A DNA stretch of 34,120 nucleotides from Lachnospiraceae bacterium (GCA_017634175.1 JAGBNY010000022.1:1-34120); one strand, 5' to 3'; positions 8,509-16,663 are shown, counted from the first letter of the stretch. The notes: generated from the sequence alone by a model not told the origin. Made by a program: numbers and translations.

Positions 8509-9297
8509 TTACTTTTGCTTTGCAAAGAACTCATCAATATTCGCAATCAATTCGTTCTGCTTCAAGGTCTTCAAGAGATATTTTTCGGGCTTCAATGCCA
8601 GCACACTCATTACGCTCTCCTTATCCCCCTTGGCAGTCAAAAACATTACTGGGATCGAAGCTGTCTGCGGCTCGCTCTTCATCATTTCAAGGACCTGGGG
8701 CCCGCTGGTAACAGGCATCTCATAGTCCAGAAGCACCAAATCCACCTCGTTTTTCGCAAGGAATTGAATCGCATTCATCCCCGACGTCACCATATGGACT
8801 GTATATTTCTCAGATAGCCAATTCTTTATCATGCGTAGCATGGTGGCATCGTCGTCCACAACAAGGATCCTCTTCTTCTCCTTTTCCTTCTCATCGTGAG
8901 AAGCCCCATTTTTCAATGCCTCAATCACATCCGAAGCCTGGAATGGTCTTTCGAAACAGGCCGCGAACTTGGACTCAGCGATATTCTTGAAAGTGTATTG
9001 GAATTGATCATGCGTCCCTATGAGGTAAATCCTGATATCCTCATCGCCATAATTATCCCGAAGGTACATATCCACTTCCACAAAGTCTTTTTCTTCGCCC
9101 TCGTCCAAATAGAGAATGCAATCCCTTGGGACATCCTTGATATGGCTAAGTTCCGTCACGTTAGGCGATACGCAGCGCACCTCCACATCGTTCGCTTTAA
9201 GCGTATTTATAAGAGTATTAACTATGAATCGGTTTTCATTTCCAATCAACAGGACTCTAAGTTCCTCATTTTTTATAGCTTCCTTAAATTTATTCAT
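8509..9297 (-). CDS. Tandem receiver-domain response regulator without output domain
   Basis: A 262-residue protein with two CheY-like modules and no DNA-binding or enzyme domain. The C-terminal receiver (about 142-262) is intact: acidic pocket D148-D149 in ILVVDDD, phosphoacceptor D191 in LVLLDYEMP, T221 in MFLTAKG and K243 in KYLLKTLKQ. The N-terminal module (about 12-130) keeps the fold pattern (RVLLIGNENRF, CILYLDEGEEKD, RIYLIGTHDQF) but lacks a clear phosphoacceptor site. The ATG follows GGAGTAAGAT. It lies downstream of the large hybrid kinase and probably receives phosphate from its HPt domain, acting by protein-protein contact. The link to the kinase is inference from position. Confidence 0.88.
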   Translation of the reverse strand: MNKFKEAIKNEELRVLLIGNENRFIVNTLINTLKANDVEVRCVSPNVTELSHIKDVPRDCILYLDEGEEKDFVEVDMYLRDNYGDEDIRIYLIGTHDQFQYTFKNIAESKFAACFERPFQASDVIEALKNGASHDEKEKEKKRILVVDDDATMLRMIKNWLSEKYTVHMVTSGMNAIQFLAKNEVDLVLLDYEMPVTSGPQVLEMMKSEPQTASIPVMFLTAKGDKESVMSVLALKPEKYLLKTLKQNELIANIDEFFAKQK

Positions 9298-9331
9298 ATC
9301 TTACTCCAGTATTCCACATGACCCTCGCTGA

Positions 9332-9361
9332 ATAATATAAATTCAGCCGCTAAAAATTCAA
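9332..9361 (-). promoter_or_regulatory. Possible promoter of the tandem-receiver gene
   Basis: Minus strand TTGAAT (9356-9361), 18-nt spacer, TATTAT (9332-9337). The -10 box lies in the loop side of a 7-bp palindrome GCTGAAT/ATTCAGC (9327-9333 and 9341-9347), which could be an operator. A separate promoter would allow the operon from the receiver gene through dgt to be transcribed apart from the kinase. Moderate support only. Confidence 0.45.
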
Positions 9362-9375
9362 CCTAATCTTAGGCT

Positions 9376-9424
9376 CCATAAATAAATAACGTGATATCTT
9401 GCTCGTCACGTTATTTATTTATGG
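9376..9424. repeat. Perfect 19-bp palindrome downstream of the kinase gene
   Basis: CCATAAATAAATAACGTGA (9376-9394) and its exact complement (9406-9424) flank an 11-nt loop. It follows the kinase stop codon by about 40 nt. No T-run follows on either strand, so it is not a standard terminator. A related palindrome lies on the other side of the kinase gene at 12886-12934. Confidence 0.85.
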
Positions 9425-9464
9425 CTCCTTAATGCAGCGCGATGGAGATATTATCCAAAGATCC

Positions 9465-12400
9465 TTATGCGGACAATACCTGCATCAGCCCATCATGATC
9501 CACCGCAGTGACCAGTTCCTTGATTTTCCTATACTTTTCCTCCACTTCCGCAGGCATCCTGTATTCTTCCAGCATTGCTATGATTGAATCCGCACTATCG
9601 AAATCGAAGGCATCCACCGTTTCCCTAAGCGCATCAAAAGCATCCTGCAATTCACCATAATCAATCAAGGGTCTTTCATCTTTTCCCGCCCCATAATTGG
9701 GATTCAGGAACGAAAGCTTTTCCTCATAATTCCTGTAGTCTGACAACAGCTTCTGGGTCTTCTCATCTATGACCTCCGCCGGGTCCCTTCCATCCTCCGT
9801 AAGGGCGCCCGCTTCAATGAGATTGCCCATCTCTTCCATGTACTTGGCATCCTCAGAGAGATCAAGCGCCCCAATCACCCTCGCAGAGCTTTTCAAGGCA
9901 TGGACCAGAATCGTATAATTCTTATAATCTTTATCATGCCAATACCTTTCTATGGACTCTGCCTTTGAAGATATGGCCGACAGGAAGTCCTTCATGACCT
10001 CCTGCAAGAGTTCCTCGCCGCCGCAATTCGCAAGGGCAGCTTCAGTATCTATGCCCTTTATCCCGGCTATCTGTTTCATAAAAGAAGCCTCTTTATTTTC
10101 CTCCCCTTCAGATTTTCCGCTCTTCAGTGTCCTGACCGCGCTGTCAAAGGATGGTTCATCGCTCCGAATCACTTTCTCTTTTGGAAGATATCTGATCAGC
10201 AGCTGCTCGATCTTCGCGCTGTCCACGGGTTTGGTCAGATAATCATCAAAGCCCGCTTTAAGGTACTCTTCCCTTGCCCCCGATACCGCATTTGCGGTAA
10301 GAGCAACACAGGGAACACCCTCGCACTTGCTGTTTTCAAGCTTCTTCATGGCCGCAAGAGTCTCGATTCCATCCATTTCAGGCATCCTATGATCCAAAAA
10401 GATGCAGTCATAATGATTATTCTGCACCAATTCCAGAGTTTCCTTGCCGCTGGTCGCTGTTTCCACTTGAATCTGCGTAGACTTCAATAGCCCTTTGATT
10501 ACCGTTAGATTCATCGTCGTATCATCCACGACTAAGACTTTTGCGTCCGGAGCATGGAAGCTTTCCGTATATTTCTTGGCGTTCTGCACGGTCTGCCTGT
10601 ATGTCTCAGCAAAATCCCCTATAGGATCCCATTTTACAACCTTTTGCTTCAATGTAAAAGCGAAATCAGACCCCTCCCCGTAGACGCTCCTGACGATCAG
10701 CTTAGTATCCATCATGGCAAGGAGCTTACGGGTAATGCTCATTCCGAGACCTGTCCCTTCAATGGTGCGGTTACGCACCTCTTCAATACGTTCGAAGGGG
10801 CTGTATAATTTTGATAAATCTTCCTCCTTTATGCCGATTCCCGTATCTATGACCTGGAAGGTAAGCGCAATCTCATCGTCACTTATTTTTTCAAAATTAA
10901 TATTCAGCGTCACACTCCCTTCATTGGTATATTTAACCGCATTCGTAAGCACGTTAGTGGCGCATTGCTTTATCCGAACATCGTCCCCAAAGAGCAGATG
11001 CGGGGCTGATTTATCCACATTTATCTTGAGTTCCAGCCCTTTGTCCTCCGCTTTAGTGCGAACCATATTCACGAGGTCATTTATAACCGAGCTAAGCTCG
11101 TACTCCACAGGTATGATCTCCATCTTACCTGCTTCAATCTTTGAAAAGTCCAAGATATCGTTCACAAGCGAAAGCAGGGTCTTACTGGCATTCTCAATAT
11201 TCGTGGAATACTCCAAAAGCTGAGGGTCATCATATTCCCTCAGTATCATCTCATTCATTCCCATGACAGCGTTGATAGGGGTACGGATTTCATGGGACAT
11301 ATTGGATAAAAATGCGCTCTTGGACTCGCTCGCTGCCTTTGCCACCTGCAGATCCGCCTCCAATTGCTTCTCTTTCTCCATGAAATGCAAGTATTCCACG
11401 GTATCCGAAGCCATCTTGTCCACAGCATGGTACAGTTCTTCAATCTCGTCATTAGTTTGAATCTTCAGATTGTGGATTCGCTTTGCGTTTTCGGCCATTA
11501 TCAATATGCTTTTTTCATCATCCACCGCAAAAGCTCCCATCGCCTCTGACATACTGTTGATCGGATGCGCTATGAAATATTGAGCATAAACATTTACCAA
11601 GCTTCCAACCGGAATCACAAGGGTCAGGAGCATCAAGACCAGCTTCAAATCAAAGATAAGGGATGTCTTTCGGATTTCAATCTTTATCGGCTCTGCATTA
11701 GGGTCAAACCTTACTGCCCGATTAATCCTAATTATTGGCTTCTGAAGTCCATTCCGACTTTGAGGATTAATCGGTCCCTCTCCTATTTCCGCCATATCCC
11801 AGAAGCCTTCAATTTCCGAGGCCAGATCTTCGCCCTCATCCTCATCGTTTTTGTTTTCATCGCCCTCGCCGTCATCATCGTCCGCCCTTTGAGATTCCTG
11901 AATATTCCTAAATCGGTCGTAGCTCCTCCGCATGACCACATGCCCTATATCATCTATAAGAAAATTGGCAAAAATGGACGCAGCAATGCAGAGGATAGCC
12001 GCCTGAAAAGTGAGCACTACAAAAAGCCTAAATGAAAGCCTGGACTTATGAATCTGTTTCATTACTGACAGATGTCTTGCGTAGGCGCTAGTGGTAGGGA
12101 AATATGACCTGATCCTATCAGGCGATTTTCTATAAATGAAATAAAGCGCCCCAAATGCCAAAACAGTCTCTGGGAGGCAGCAAAAAAATAGAGCCAGAAT
12201 AATAGGCAAATTCAAAGCCGGCAAATGATAGTTTTCAAGTACATAGGTGAAAAATCCCCAGACATCCCCCAAAAGGAAGATGGTAGCGAGCATACAGCAA
12301 ATGTACCGTTTTTTGTCCTTATACCATTTTTTCTTAAATATGTACGATACTCCTATGCAAAGCATGAGATAGATAAAGACATAGAAAGAATAATCTATAT

Positions 12401-12656
12401 CCGCAAAAGCGTGGTGGATGAAAACTGTAAGCACAGCTATAAGACCCGGCATCTGTCCACACAGACCACTAAGAACGATTATTGGCACATGAGCAAATGT
12501 CAGGGACATTGGATTCCCCGATACTGTCATCACATTGAGCTCCATTGCAGACAATATGAGTGTAGCTATAATCCCTACGGCTGTTATGGTTATTGTCAAT
12601 ATTTTGCTGTTTTTGTCATGCTGCTCTACGGAGCAGGCAAAATTCTGATCCGGCAT
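9465..12656 (-). CDS. Hybrid sensor histidine kinase with receiver and HPt domains
   Basis: A 1063-residue membrane histidine kinase holding three of the four phosphorelay modules. About five helices (residues ~20-175) form an N-terminal membrane module of unrecognised type. A further helix (~211-234), an extracytoplasmic loop (~235-333) with a run of Asp/Glu at 258-276, and another helix (~334-359) follow, then a HAMP-like segment. HisKA has H455 in NMSHEIRTPINAVMGMN. The ATPase has N568/N572 in ATNVLTNAVKYT, DTGIG and GTGLG. The receiver has D755 in CIFLDHRMPEMDG. The HPt has H919 in LVHALKSSARVIGA. The ATG at 12656 is preferred over an in-frame TTG two codons earlier because AAAGGA is then 8 nt away. 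Ligand unknown. Confidence 0.93.
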   Translation of the reverse strand: MPDQNFACSVEQHDKNSKILTITITAVGIIATLILSAMELNVMTVSGNPMSLTFAHVPIIVLSGLCGQMPGLIAVLTVFIHHAFADIDYSFYVFIYLMLCIGVSYIFKKKWYKDKKRYICCMLATIFLLGDVWGFFTYVLENYHLPALNLPIILALFFCCLPETVLAFGALYFIYRKSPDRIRSYFPTTSAYARHLSVMKQIHKSRLSFRLFVVLTFQAAILCIAASIFANFLIDDIGHVVMRRSYDRFRNIQESQRADDDDGEGDENKNDEDEGEDLASEIEGFWDMAEIGEGPINPQSRNGLQKPIIRINRAVRFDPNAEPIKIEIRKTSLIFDLKLVLMLLTLVIPVGSLVNVYAQYFIAHPINSMSEAMGAFAVDDEKSILIMAENAKRIHNLKIQTNDEIEELYHAVDKMASDTVEYLHFMEKEKQLEADLQVAKAASESKSAFLSNMSHEIRTPINAVMGMNEMILREYDDPQLLEYSTNIENASKTLLSLVNDILDFSKIEAGKMEIIPVEYELSSVINDLVNMVRTKAEDKGLELKINVDKSAPHLLFGDDVRIKQCATNVLTNAVKYTNEGSVTLNINFEKISDDEIALTFQVIDTGIGIKEEDLSKLYSPFERIEEVRNRTIEGTGLGMSITRKLLAMMDTKLIVRSVYGEGSDFAFTLKQKVVKWDPIGDFAETYRQTVQNAKKYTESFHAPDAKVLVVDDTTMNLTVIKGLLKSTQIQVETATSGKETLELVQNNHYDCIFLDHRMPEMDGIETLAAMKKLENSKCEGVPCVALTANAVSGAREEYLKAGFDDYLTKPVDSAKIEQLLIRYLPKEKVIRSDEPSFDSAVRTLKSGKSEGEENKEASFMKQIAGIKGIDTEAALANCGGEELLQEVMKDFLSAISSKAESIERYWHDKDYKNYTILVHALKSSARVIGALDLSEDAKYMEEMGNLIEAGALTEDGRDPAEVIDEKTQKLLSDYRNYEEKLSFLNPNYGAGKDERPLIDYGELQDAFDALRETVDAFDFDSADSIIAMLEEYRMPAEVEEKYRKIKELVTAVDHDGLMQVLSA

Positions 12657-12687
12657 ACTCAAATTCCTTTGTAGTTAAGGAGCTGCT

Positions 12688-12798
12688 GATAAATAACTAT
12701 TGTAACTATTCAAAAATTTCGTGCATAGCGAACGTGTCAAGCAAGCTTGACCCTGCATGATTACGGAAAAGTACACGATATTTCTAGAGTTATTTATC
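12688..12798. repeat. Long nested inverted repeat upstream of the kinase gene
   Basis: The outer arms GATAAATAACT (12688-12698) and AGTTATTTATC (12788-12798) are perfect. A second layer pairs AAATTTCGTG with CACGATATTT (one mismatch). The inner core is a perfect GTCAAGC-AA-GCTTGAC at 12736-12751. The whole lies within the 309-nt gap between the receptor and kinase genes, ending about 30 nt before the kinase start, so it could be a leader structure or a regulator-binding region. No protein-coding frame is seen. Confidence 0.7.
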
Positions 12799-12825
12799 TG
12801 CATATCCTATCTTCATAGAAAATAA

Positions 12826-12869
12826 TAGTCCCATCGATAGACTATGAAAACTGCCTCTCGGTGGGACTA
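12826..12869 (-). terminator. Likely terminator after the PocR-MCP gene
   Basis: On the minus strand, TAGTCCCACCGA pairs with TCGATGGGACTA with G-U wobble, and TTATTTTC follows. It would separate transcription of the receptor gene from that of the kinase. Confidence 0.6.
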
Positions 12870-12885
12870 ATTGTCAATTACTCAT

Positions 12886-12934
12886 CCACAAACAAATCAA
12901 GCGGGACGCATCCTCTCATGTTATTTGTTTATGG
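12886..12934. repeat. Imperfect palindrome upstream of the kinase gene
   Basis: CCACAAACAAATCAAG (12886-12901) pairs imperfectly with CATGTTATTTGTTTATGG (12917-12934). One arm, read on the minus strand as GAGCCATAAACAAATAACAT, differs at only two of its positions from an arm of the palindrome at 9376-9424, so the two are related. Confidence 0.7.
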
Positions 12935-12965
12935 CTCTTAAATCAATAAATATTAAATTTAAAAT

Positions 12966-13730
12966 CTACTTTTTCACGAAAGCAGAATTAATATTCCCAA
13001 TGCTTTCCTTTAATGCGTCTGTATCCTTTTCTATGTCACCATAAATAACAGCCGAACTCTTCGACATCTCGCCCATTTGATGGGCAACGACCGCGAAGCC
13101 AGCTCCCAGAGTACCCGCTCTGGCTGCCTCAATCGAGGCATTAAGCGTCAAAATATTCTGCTTTGAAGCAATTTCTTTGAGCTTTTTGGCTCTCTCGGTG
13201 ATATCTGTGACACTCGCAGTCGCGCTCTCTATCTGCGGCTTTATCTTCTCAATAATGACCGAATTTGACTTATTGTAATAAGCCCCATTCAAGACCTGAT
13301 TCATCATATTGTGAAGAAGCTCTCCCGCAGACCTTATTGTCTTTTCTTTATGGATAGGCAGCCTCTTGGCCTCCGAACTGAATTTATCGGCATCGACTCT
13401 GAGCTCGGCCGCCGCACTCCTAAGTTTCTCATCATCAGGCTCGACAGACATACATACTCCGCCGATCATCTTGCCTACCTTTTCACCCGCCACTGTGAGG
13501 TCATAACTGAAAATCATCAAGCCCCCGCCCATATCCTGGGAACCGGTTTGGGATGTTATTTGCGACATCCTCATCTTTATGAATTTTATCCAAAACTCAG
13601 GAAAATTGCTCCCATCTGTAATAAAATTGTCGTCGCTGTCCAAGGCTATAGCAGCCATTCCCGTAGTATCCGAAAATAAATTCTGTAATTGCTGAAATTC
13701 ATCCTTCGATACATAATCAAAAATCTTCAT
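12966..13730 (-). CDS. PocR-like sensor fused to a short methyl-accepting signalling domain
   Basis: A 254-residue soluble receptor-like protein; no membrane segment is present. Residues ~5-120 resemble the PocR ligand-binding fold (SKDEFQQLQNLFSDTTGMAAIALDSDDNFIT, cited as a region). The cysteines often found in PocR domains after this segment are absent (FPEFWIKFIKMRMSQ instead). A helical linker leads to the signalling hairpin tip of chemoreceptors, with E201-A-A-R-A-G206 inside NILTLNASIEAARAG and then GAGFAVVAHQMGEMSKSSA. Only about 75 residues of the domain exist, so the long coiled coil is missing. The start MKIFDYVSKDEF is chosen for its GGGGGAAGCTCTC upstream; the frame extends 17 codons further. 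It probably signals to a CheA or to the nearby kinase, but that is inference. Confidence 0.8.
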   Translation of the reverse strand: MKIFDYVSKDEFQQLQNLFSDTTGMAAIALDSDDNFITDGSNFPEFWIKFIKMRMSQITSQTGSQDMGGGLMIFSYDLTVAGEKVGKMIGGVCMSVEPDDEKLRSAAAELRVDADKFSSEAKRLPIHKEKTIRSAGELLHNMMNQVLNGAYYNKSNSVIIEKIKPQIESATASVTDITERAKKLKEIASKQNILTLNASIEAARAGTLGAGFAVVAHQMGEMSKSSAVIYGDIEKDTDALKESIGNINSAFVKK

Positions 13731-13863
13731 GAGAGCTTCCCCCGAGTCTACAGATATCTCGCCTGGCCTAAAATCAATCACGAATTAATCCAGCCAGGCT
13801 AAATGGAAAATCGTACATCTTATATGCGGCAAACCAAGCCAAACCGCCGCTTAAAAAGTCTTG

Positions 13864-14136
13864 TCACTCCACCACGTAAGGCAGAAGCGCAATATGTCTC
13901 GCCCTCTTGATAGCGGTCGTAAGCTCCCTCTGGTGCTTTGCGCAATTGCCGGTCACTCGCCTAGGCAGAATCTTTCCGCGTTCTGAAATATATTTCCTAA
14001 GCTTTGCCGCATCCTTATAATCGATGATATTGTCTTTTCCGCAGAATACACAGACCTTTCTCCTTCTATGCATCCCACCAGCTCTTCTTCTATTCTGCCC
14101 ATCCGGACGCTCGCTATTATTCTTCATGTATGGCAT
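13864..14136 (-). CDS. rpsR: 30S ribosomal protein S18
   Basis: Small-subunit protein S18, 90 residues from [13 protein letters not shown]. The start is set by AGGAG nine nt upstream; the frame runs 11 codons further without a better site. The core [25 protein letters not shown] is unmistakable (cited as a region). Cys29, Cys32, Cys65 and His68 are all present, marking the zinc-binding form. S18 pairs with S6 on 16S rRNA, and it is the third gene of the rpsF-ssb-rpsR operon. Downstream is a GC-rich hairpin (13826-13850) without a T-run, so read-through toward the receptor gene is possible. Confidence 0.96.
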   Translation of the reverse strand: MPYMKNNSERPDGQNRRRAGGMHRRRKVCVFCGKDNIIDYKDAAKLRKYISERGKILPRRVTGNCAKHQRELTTAIKRARHIALLPYVVE

Positions 14137-14205
14137 AATAATCTTCTCCTGTTTTTTAAGCGGAGACATTCTCTATGAAAACAGACACAATTCTTCTCCG
14201 CTTCT

Positions 14206-14709
14206 TTAATTGAATGGAAGCTCATCATCTATGCCTTCAGGCACATTCATGAAGCCATCATCAAAATCAGATGAAGGCTCTGCTCCTCCAGCGCCTCCCG
14301 AATAAGAGGGCTGACTATCATAAGATGAACCCCCGCCAGAATAGCCTCCTCCTGAATAGTCACTTCCAGAGTAACTGTCGGAAGAACGCTTACTCTCAGC
14401 AAATTCTAAATCTTCTGCAATTACATCGGTGGTATAGACCTTTTGACCTTCTCTATTGGTATAGCTTCCTGTCTGAATACGGCCGCTCAACACGACCTTA
14501 GTCCCTTTATGCAGATATTTCTCAGAAAACTCCGCCGTCTTGCCAAAGGCTACACAGCTTATGAAATCCGCTTCCTGCCCGGAAGCATCTCTTCTAAACC
14601 GCCTGTCAACCGCCAATGTGAATCTAGATACCAAAGAAGCGTTCTCGCCCTGTGAATGACGAATATCAGGATCCCTTGTAAGGCGTCCCATCAAAATAAC
14701 TTTATTCAT
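14206..14709 (-). CDS. ssb: Single-stranded DNA-binding protein
   Basis: SSB, 167 residues, coats single-stranded DNA in replication, repair and recombination. The OB-fold occupies residues ~1-105 (MNKVILMGRLTRDPDIRHSQ at the start, then FISCVAFGKTAEF and VVLSGRIQTGSY). A disordered Gly/Ser/Tyr-rich linker follows, and the protein ends in the acidic tip DDELPFN, the docking peptide for partner proteins. It lies between rpsF and rpsR, the standard Firmicute order. The 160-nt gap upstream, after rpsF, shows no gene. Confidence 0.97.
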   Translation of the reverse strand: MNKVILMGRLTRDPDIRHSQGENASLVSRFTLAVDRRFRRDASGQEADFISCVAFGKTAEFSEKYLHKGTKVVLSGRIQTGSYTNREGQKVYTTDVIAEDLEFAESKRSSDSYSGSDYSGGGYSGGGSSYDSQPSYSGGAGGAEPSSDFDDGFMNVPEGIDDELPFN

Positions 14710-14871
14710 TTTGCCTCACTTTCTATATTCCAGCCGTAACCAATCCGCTCAAACGGACACCCTCATCAAAGTGCACATTCAGCCCCAATTGCGCCGGAAT
14801 CCTCACATACGAAAACGCAGCTATCTCAATTAAGCTTTAAGCTTCACGCATTTTTGAGCTTTTTTAATTCC

Positions 14872-15324
14872 TCACTCTGCTTTGGCTGAATCATCCGCAG
14901 GCTCTTCCTCCGGGGAATCTTCTACCTCTGCGGTATTCTCTTCTTCCGGCTTGGGCTCATCTTCCACAGGCTCAGCTAATTCCTGCTCCTCACTCTTGGC
15001 CGCAGCCTTTGCCTCAGTCTCCTTACGGATCAAATCCGGATGCTCATCTATTACTATAAGATAGCGTTCCACGTTCTCCATTATGCGGATTCTCTTCTCA
15101 ATCTCGCCCGGAGCTGCCGCCTCCGCCTCAAACTTGATGAAATTATAGTAGCCATCCTTTTTCTTGTGGACTTCATAGGCGAAGCGTTTCTTTCCCCATT
15201 CATCGACATTTTTAATAGTGCCTCCGAATCTTTCGATCAGCTCCTGCACCTTCTTAAGGACAGCACTTTTGTCGTCCTCATCAAGCTTTCCATTGATCAC
15301 GACGGCTAATTCGTACTTATTCAT
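14872..15324 (-). CDS. rpsF: 30S ribosomal protein S6 with long acidic tail
   Basis: Small-subunit protein S6, 150 residues, partner of S18. The folded part (about 1-100) shows MNKYELAVVINGKLDEDDK, ELIERFGGTIKNVDEWGKK, FAYEVHKKKDGYYNF and ERYLIVIDEHPDLI. Residues ~105-150 form an Ala/Glu/Asp/Pro-rich tail, which makes it about 50 residues longer than most Gram-positive S6 proteins. Such acidic tails occur in some S6 proteins; in E. coli the C-terminus is a substrate for glutamate addition, but nothing here shows that. The ribosome-binding site is GGAGG, 11 nt upstream. A promoter lies at 15400-15428. Confidence 0.96.
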   Translation of the reverse strand: MNKYELAVVINGKLDEDDKSAVLKKVQELIERFGGTIKNVDEWGKKRFAYEVHKKKDGYYNFIKFEAEAAAPGEIEKRIRIMENVERYLIVIDEHPDLIRKETEAKAAAKSEEQELAEPVEDEPKPEEENTAEVEDSPEEEPADDSAKAE

Positions 15325-15399
15325 TAATATAATTACCTCCTCATGGACTCTTGGCCCGTCTCCTCATGAAACGAGCAAGGATACATTGCATTACTCACT

Positions 15400-15428
15400 A
15401 TCTTATCATATTTTGCCTTGTTTAGCAA
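15400..15428 (-). promoter_or_regulatory. Promoter of the rpsF-ssb-rpsR operon
   Basis: Minus strand TTGCTA (15423-15428), 17-nt spacer, TAAGAT (15400-15405). The leader that follows carries CATGAGGAG twice. The first copy opens a nine-codon frame including stop (15341-15367) that ends at the second copy, which serves rpsF. No recognised S6:S18-binding motif was found. Confidence 0.65.
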
Positions 15429-15435
15429 GGATTAT

Positions 15436-16188
15436 TTATTTAACATTTATGGCGCCCAGCACCTCTCCAATGCTGTCCGAGATAAGAAGATCCGCCATTC
15501 CATCATGGCTGGTAGCACCCTTATTTATAAGTACTATATAATTCCCTTTGAAATAATCCACCATGCCTGCGGCAGGATAGACCACCAGGCTCGTGCCTCC
15601 AATTATCAGGGTGTCGGCTTCTTTTATCGCATTTATTGCCCCGCTCATGGTATCCGGATCCAATCCTTCCCCATACAGAACCACATCCGGCTTTATCACT
15701 CCGCCGCATTTATCGCAATGCGGAACAATCGTCTCGCTTTCAAGCATATAGTCCAAATCAAAGGATGCGCCGCAGTCCATGCAGTAATTTCGAAGCACGG
15801 ATCCATGAAGCTCATATACTGTCTGACTTCCAGCCTCCTGATGCAGCCCGTCAATATTCTGTGTCACAACGGCAGTGAGTTTTCCCTTTTCTTCCAATTC
15901 CGCAAGCTTCAAATGAGCCGCATTTGGCCCCGGGCGGTTCTCCACGCCTTTCATAAGTATCTTTTCGGAATAAAACTTATAAAATTCCTCGGTCTTGCTC
16001 ATGAAGAAGCCGTGCGAAAGAATCGTCTCAGGAGGATAATCGTACTTTTGATGGTACAGTCCATCCACCGACCTGAAATCCGGAATCCCGCTCTCGGTCG
16101 AGACTCCAGCGCCTCCGAAGAAAACTATCCTCTTCGATACATCGATAATATCCTGCAATTTTGCAATGTTCTCCGTAATCTTTGACAT
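15436..16188 (-). CDS. cobB: NAD-dependent protein deacylase, Sir2 family
   Basis: Sirtuin that removes acyl groups from lysines using NAD; 250 residues, cytoplasmic. The NAD-binding motif GAGVSTESGIPDFR is at 26-39, TQNIDGLH at 109-116, the catalytic histidine is H128 in ELHGS, and the zinc cysteines are C136, C139, C158 and C161. The start is fixed by GGGAGGGCGT just before ATG at 16188; the open frame extends 12 codons upstream without a better site. It lies 61 nt after the MaoC gene in the same direction, with a short palindrome (16209-16224) in the gap. The real acyl substrate is unknown. Confidence 0.94.
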   Translation of the reverse strand: MSKITENIAKLQDIIDVSKRIVFFGGAGVSTESGIPDFRSVDGLYHQKYDYPPETILSHGFFMSKTEEFYKFYSEKILMKGVENRPGPNAAHLKLAELEEKGKLTAVVTQNIDGLHQEAGSQTVYELHGSVLRNYCMDCGASFDLDYMLESETIVPHCDKCGGVIKPDVVLYGEGLDPDTMSGAINAIKEADTLIIGGTSLVVYPAAGMVDYFKGNYIVLINKGATSHDGMADLLISDSIGEVLGAINVK

Positions 16189-16249
16189 ACGCCCTCCCTT
16201 TCTGCGATGTGATGATGTCATCACGTAACGACAACCCCGTGGCTTCGTT

Positions 16250-16663
16250 CTACAGCACCTTTATTGTCATGGAACCCCTCAAGACCTTTTCTAATCGCTG
16301 ATTTTGTATTGTTACCTTCAGACGGATTATATGGAATCTATCCTCCTTCTCAGCCACCGTACCGGATATTCTCAAAGAGTCCCCTATGTACACGGGTTTG
16401 ACGAATTTAATCTCGACGCTTTGAATAAGGCTGTTCTCTCCGGGCAGATATACCCCGGCCAAGGTCGAAAGATAGGACGCTGTTAGCATACCAAAAGCGA
16501 CCCTACCGTCAAAACCCTTATTCTCAGCAAATTCCGAGTCCGAATGAAGGGGATTCAAATCGCCTGTAATCTGCCTGAATAGGCTCTGGGTTTCCTCGGT
16601 GACATCAACCATAAAATGCTCTTCCATCCCAAGCCCTATTTCTTCATAGCTAAAATGATTCAT
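16250..16663 (-). CDS. MaoC-like (R)-specific enoyl hydratase / hotdog-fold protein
   Basis: A 137-residue single hotdog protein of the MaoC family. Known relatives hydrate enoyl-CoA or enoyl-ACP thioesters. The catalytic pair is visible as D35 and H40 in TGDLNPLHSD, followed by the typical GFDGRVAFGMLTASYLS. Its ATG overlaps the stop codon of the acyl carrier protein gene by one base (TAATG), so the two are translationally linked and the likely substrate is a thioester on that carrier. No ketoacyl synthase or ligase is in view, so the product is unknown. Confidence 0.88.
   Translation of the reverse strand: MNHFSYEEIGLGMEEHFMVDVTEETQSLFRQITGDLNPLHSDSEFAENKGFDGRVAFGMLTASYLSTLAGVYLPGENSLIQSVEIKFVKPVYIGDSLRISGTVAEKEDRFHIIRLKVTIQNQRLEKVLRGSMTIKVL

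Noticed and set aside
13826..13850. GC-rich hairpin after rpsR as a terminator
   Set aside because: The stem GCGGC/GCCGC is short with a large loop and no T-run follows on the minus strand.
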